64,000 nt of DNA, from positions 189,459 through 253,458 of the forward strand of contig CAWEYO010000017.1 in NCBI GenBank assembly GCA_963813315.1, given 5' to 3'. This DNA comes from CAWEYO01 sp963813315 (lineage in GTDB: Bacteria; Pseudomonadota; Alphaproteobacteria; Rhizobiales; Rhizobiaceae). Positions 62,841 to 64,000 of the stretch are shown here, in pieces (positions within the stretch are counted from its first letter, which is position 1; every line of letters begins with the position of its first letter). The translations under genes and the position numbers were made by a program. A model generated the notes under the pieces. It did no database searches. It was given only the letters and a program-made list of their open reading frames with translations, and was not told where the DNA came from.

Positions 62841-63283
62841 GGTGCAACTCTCGTTGCGCCCTTTGTCGCGCGATTGTGCTTAATGGACGGTTAGCAAATA
62901 AAGAATTCACTTTTTCGTGGACACATTGGCGCTGCTGATGAATTTCGTTTATGATGACAAGAACTTAAGCGGTATCCAACAAGCATATCTAAAGAGTTCT
63001 TTAGTTCAACTAAGAGACGTGTTTTAGTACCCTTTGCGCACAATTCAGAGGATTGTTACAAAATGCCCAAGAACAGGGTCTTTTATTGACCAACGTGTTC
63101 GCAAAGAACGCGAAGCCACCACCGCCAGGGAAGAAGGAATTACGCTACCGGATTTTAAATTGAAAGGGTTCCTGCTCCGAATCCTAGAGAGTGGCGGGCG
63201 GGCCGTGTCCTCCCCAAAACGACCACGGAACTAAATAAGCGTACTCGGCTGCGCGGAGCCCATCTGAGATACTCTTTCGTTGT

Positions 63284-63700
63284 TTGGGCAAGGTCTGGAA
63301 GGCGCCCCCAAGTTTGTTGTCACCGCCCCTCGATTATGCGGATGCGGCGGATGAACTTCGGAAGACGCTGCACTACTCTATCTGGACACCTCTAAAATCC
63401 CAAATCTTTCCCCCGATTTGCCGTTCGCAACGCATTGAAATCATTGGAAGCAAAAGCTGGCTTCTGACGTTTTTTAGAGGTGTCCATCTGCTGACCGAGT
63501 GGATATCCATGGGTAAATCAGGAACGCGATATTTCCCCGACCTTGCGTTGCGGGTTAAGTTTTTGTTGCTTCGATGCAAGGCGGAACTCGAGCGGCGTGA
63601 CCTGGCCCACGTGGTCCTTTCAGGAGATTGGTCCACGCGATTTGCCGAAGCCGAATTAAGGATTACAGGTGCTCCTTCAGCCTTGGGGATGCTGAGGTAG
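63284..63700 (+). CDS. Hypothetical protein of about 138 aa
   Basis: The frame MGKVWKAPPSLLSPPLDYAD ... SGDWSTRFAEAELRITGAPS has no recognisable domain. It contains the 15-base inverted repeat at 63383-63486, which would translate as WTPLK and FRGVH. An opposite-strand frame of similar quality overlaps it, so coding status is doubtful. It may be a decayed gene. Confidence 0.25.
   Translation: MGKVWKAPPSLLSPPLDYADAADELRKTLHYSIWTPLKSQIFPPICRSQRIEIIGSKSWLLTFFRGVHLLTEWISMGKSGTRYFPDLALRVKFLLLRCKAELERRDLAHVVLSGDWSTRFAEAELRITGAPSALGMLR
63383..63486. repeat. 15-base perfect inverted repeat with 74-base loop
   Basis: TGGACACCTCTAAAA (63383-63397) is exactly complementary to TTTTAGAGGTGTCCA (63472-63486). 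The total span is 104 bases. It is of the size of a small palindromic or MITE-like unit and could also fold in RNA. Confidence 0.65.
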
Positions 63701-64000
63701 CGCGGAATACGACAGCAAAATCAGTATAATGCAGAGCGAAGCTTTGTCGTCTTTACTTGCCGATCGTCGTCTTTTGTTGGTGCGCATCGACAAACCATGT
63801 CTTGCAGAACTCCGGCGGTGGCGAACTACGACCTCGCGCCATCGCTGCGGTCCTGGACGGTGGCGGAGATCGGCGGCGCGGCCTGCCGCTTGGTTGAGCG
63901 GAGGGAAACAGCTTTCCCCGAACACCCGAGCGGTACGTTTTCATCGCGTCCTACCTTAGCGAGCCTTTCCCGCTGCTTTTCCTGTCGCCTTTTCTTTAGG

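Larger units (their letters stand above)
62841..64000. other. Right-end region without a recognisable gene
   Basis: More AT-rich than the rest. Overlapping palindromes CTAAAGA-GT-TCTTTAG (62989-63004) and TTAGTTCAACTAA (63001-63013) lie 150-170 bases upstream of ftsB. A plus frame at 63034-63234 (66 codons) and the 63284-63700 frame have no recognisable motifs. The enolase gene often found upstream of ftsB in relatives is not within the window. Confidence 0.4.

Overview
The window looks like a chromosomal segment of an alphaproteobacterium of the order Hyphomicrobiales (Rhizobiales), probably Phyllobacteriaceae/Mesorhizobium-like. The evidence is GC-rich coding sequence, a phosphatidylcholine synthase (Pcs), an E1-beta pyruvate dehydrogenase subunit carrying its own lipoyl domain, the order ftsB-pdhA-pdhB-pdhC-(SGNH hydrolase)-lpdA-lipA, and several families of rhizobial-style palindromic intergenic repeats. 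The assignment rests on gene content only. No tRNA, rRNA or CRISPR array was recognised.

Layout. 1-4.2 kb (minus): a cyclase-family hydrolase and a ribose-type sugar ABC transporter (binding protein, permease, double ATPase). 4.3-16.2 kb: an integrated accessory region, nearly all on the minus strand, with two different tyrosine recombinases, an excisionase-like HTH protein, an AlpA-type regulator with a perfect 24-bp palindrome upstream, a truncated RepB-like primase, a Toprim/DUF3631-like primase-helicase and a family-A DNA polymerase. It reads as two stacked or nested elements. 16.3-19.2 kb: gltX and gltA. 19.5-24.3 kb: a BMP-type nucleoside ABC transporter. 24.5-28.3 kb: quinone reductase, pcs, a UbiH-type hydroxylase and hspQ. 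28.5-31.9 kb: an IalB-family protein, a YejA-type peptide-binding protein and a DsbA/FrnE-type oxidoreductase. 32.4-39.3 kb: mfd and sdhE diverging from recG, with a hicA remnant and hicB between them. 39.4-43.6 kb: a DUF502 membrane protein, glmS and glmU. 43.7-45.4 kb: a RES/DUF2384 toxin-antitoxin pair and a CcdA-type protein. 45.5-45.9 kb: a cluster of DNA hairpins. 46.3-52.8 kb: tamA-tamB. 52.8-62.8 kb: a cupin, a RatA/COQ10-type protein, lipA, a GlsB-type protein, lpdA, an SGNH hydrolase, pdhC, two very small membrane proteins, pdhB, pdhA and ftsB. The last 1.1 kb has no recognisable gene.

A dominant feature is the number of single-base frame breaks in genes that are normally essential (gltX, gltA, glmS, glmU, mfd, recG, pdhA/B/C). 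All their motifs are present, in order, in alternating frames. I read these as consensus errors in the sequence, not decay, and annotate each such locus as one gene with approximate protein length.

The most unusual structure is at 45,536-45,901. Four 73-79 nt hairpins plus a short fifth fill the space between the ccdA-like gene and tamA. Hairpins 1 and 2 are related to hairpins 4 and 3, respectively, in opposite orientation. Their stems differ at about ten positions, and every difference is compensated on the other arm. Other notable points are a 158-bp palindromic element with 46-bp perfect terminal inverted repeats that has replaced the start of hicA, a related element lying inside the coding region of pdhC, and two tiny membrane-protein genes between pdhB and pdhC.
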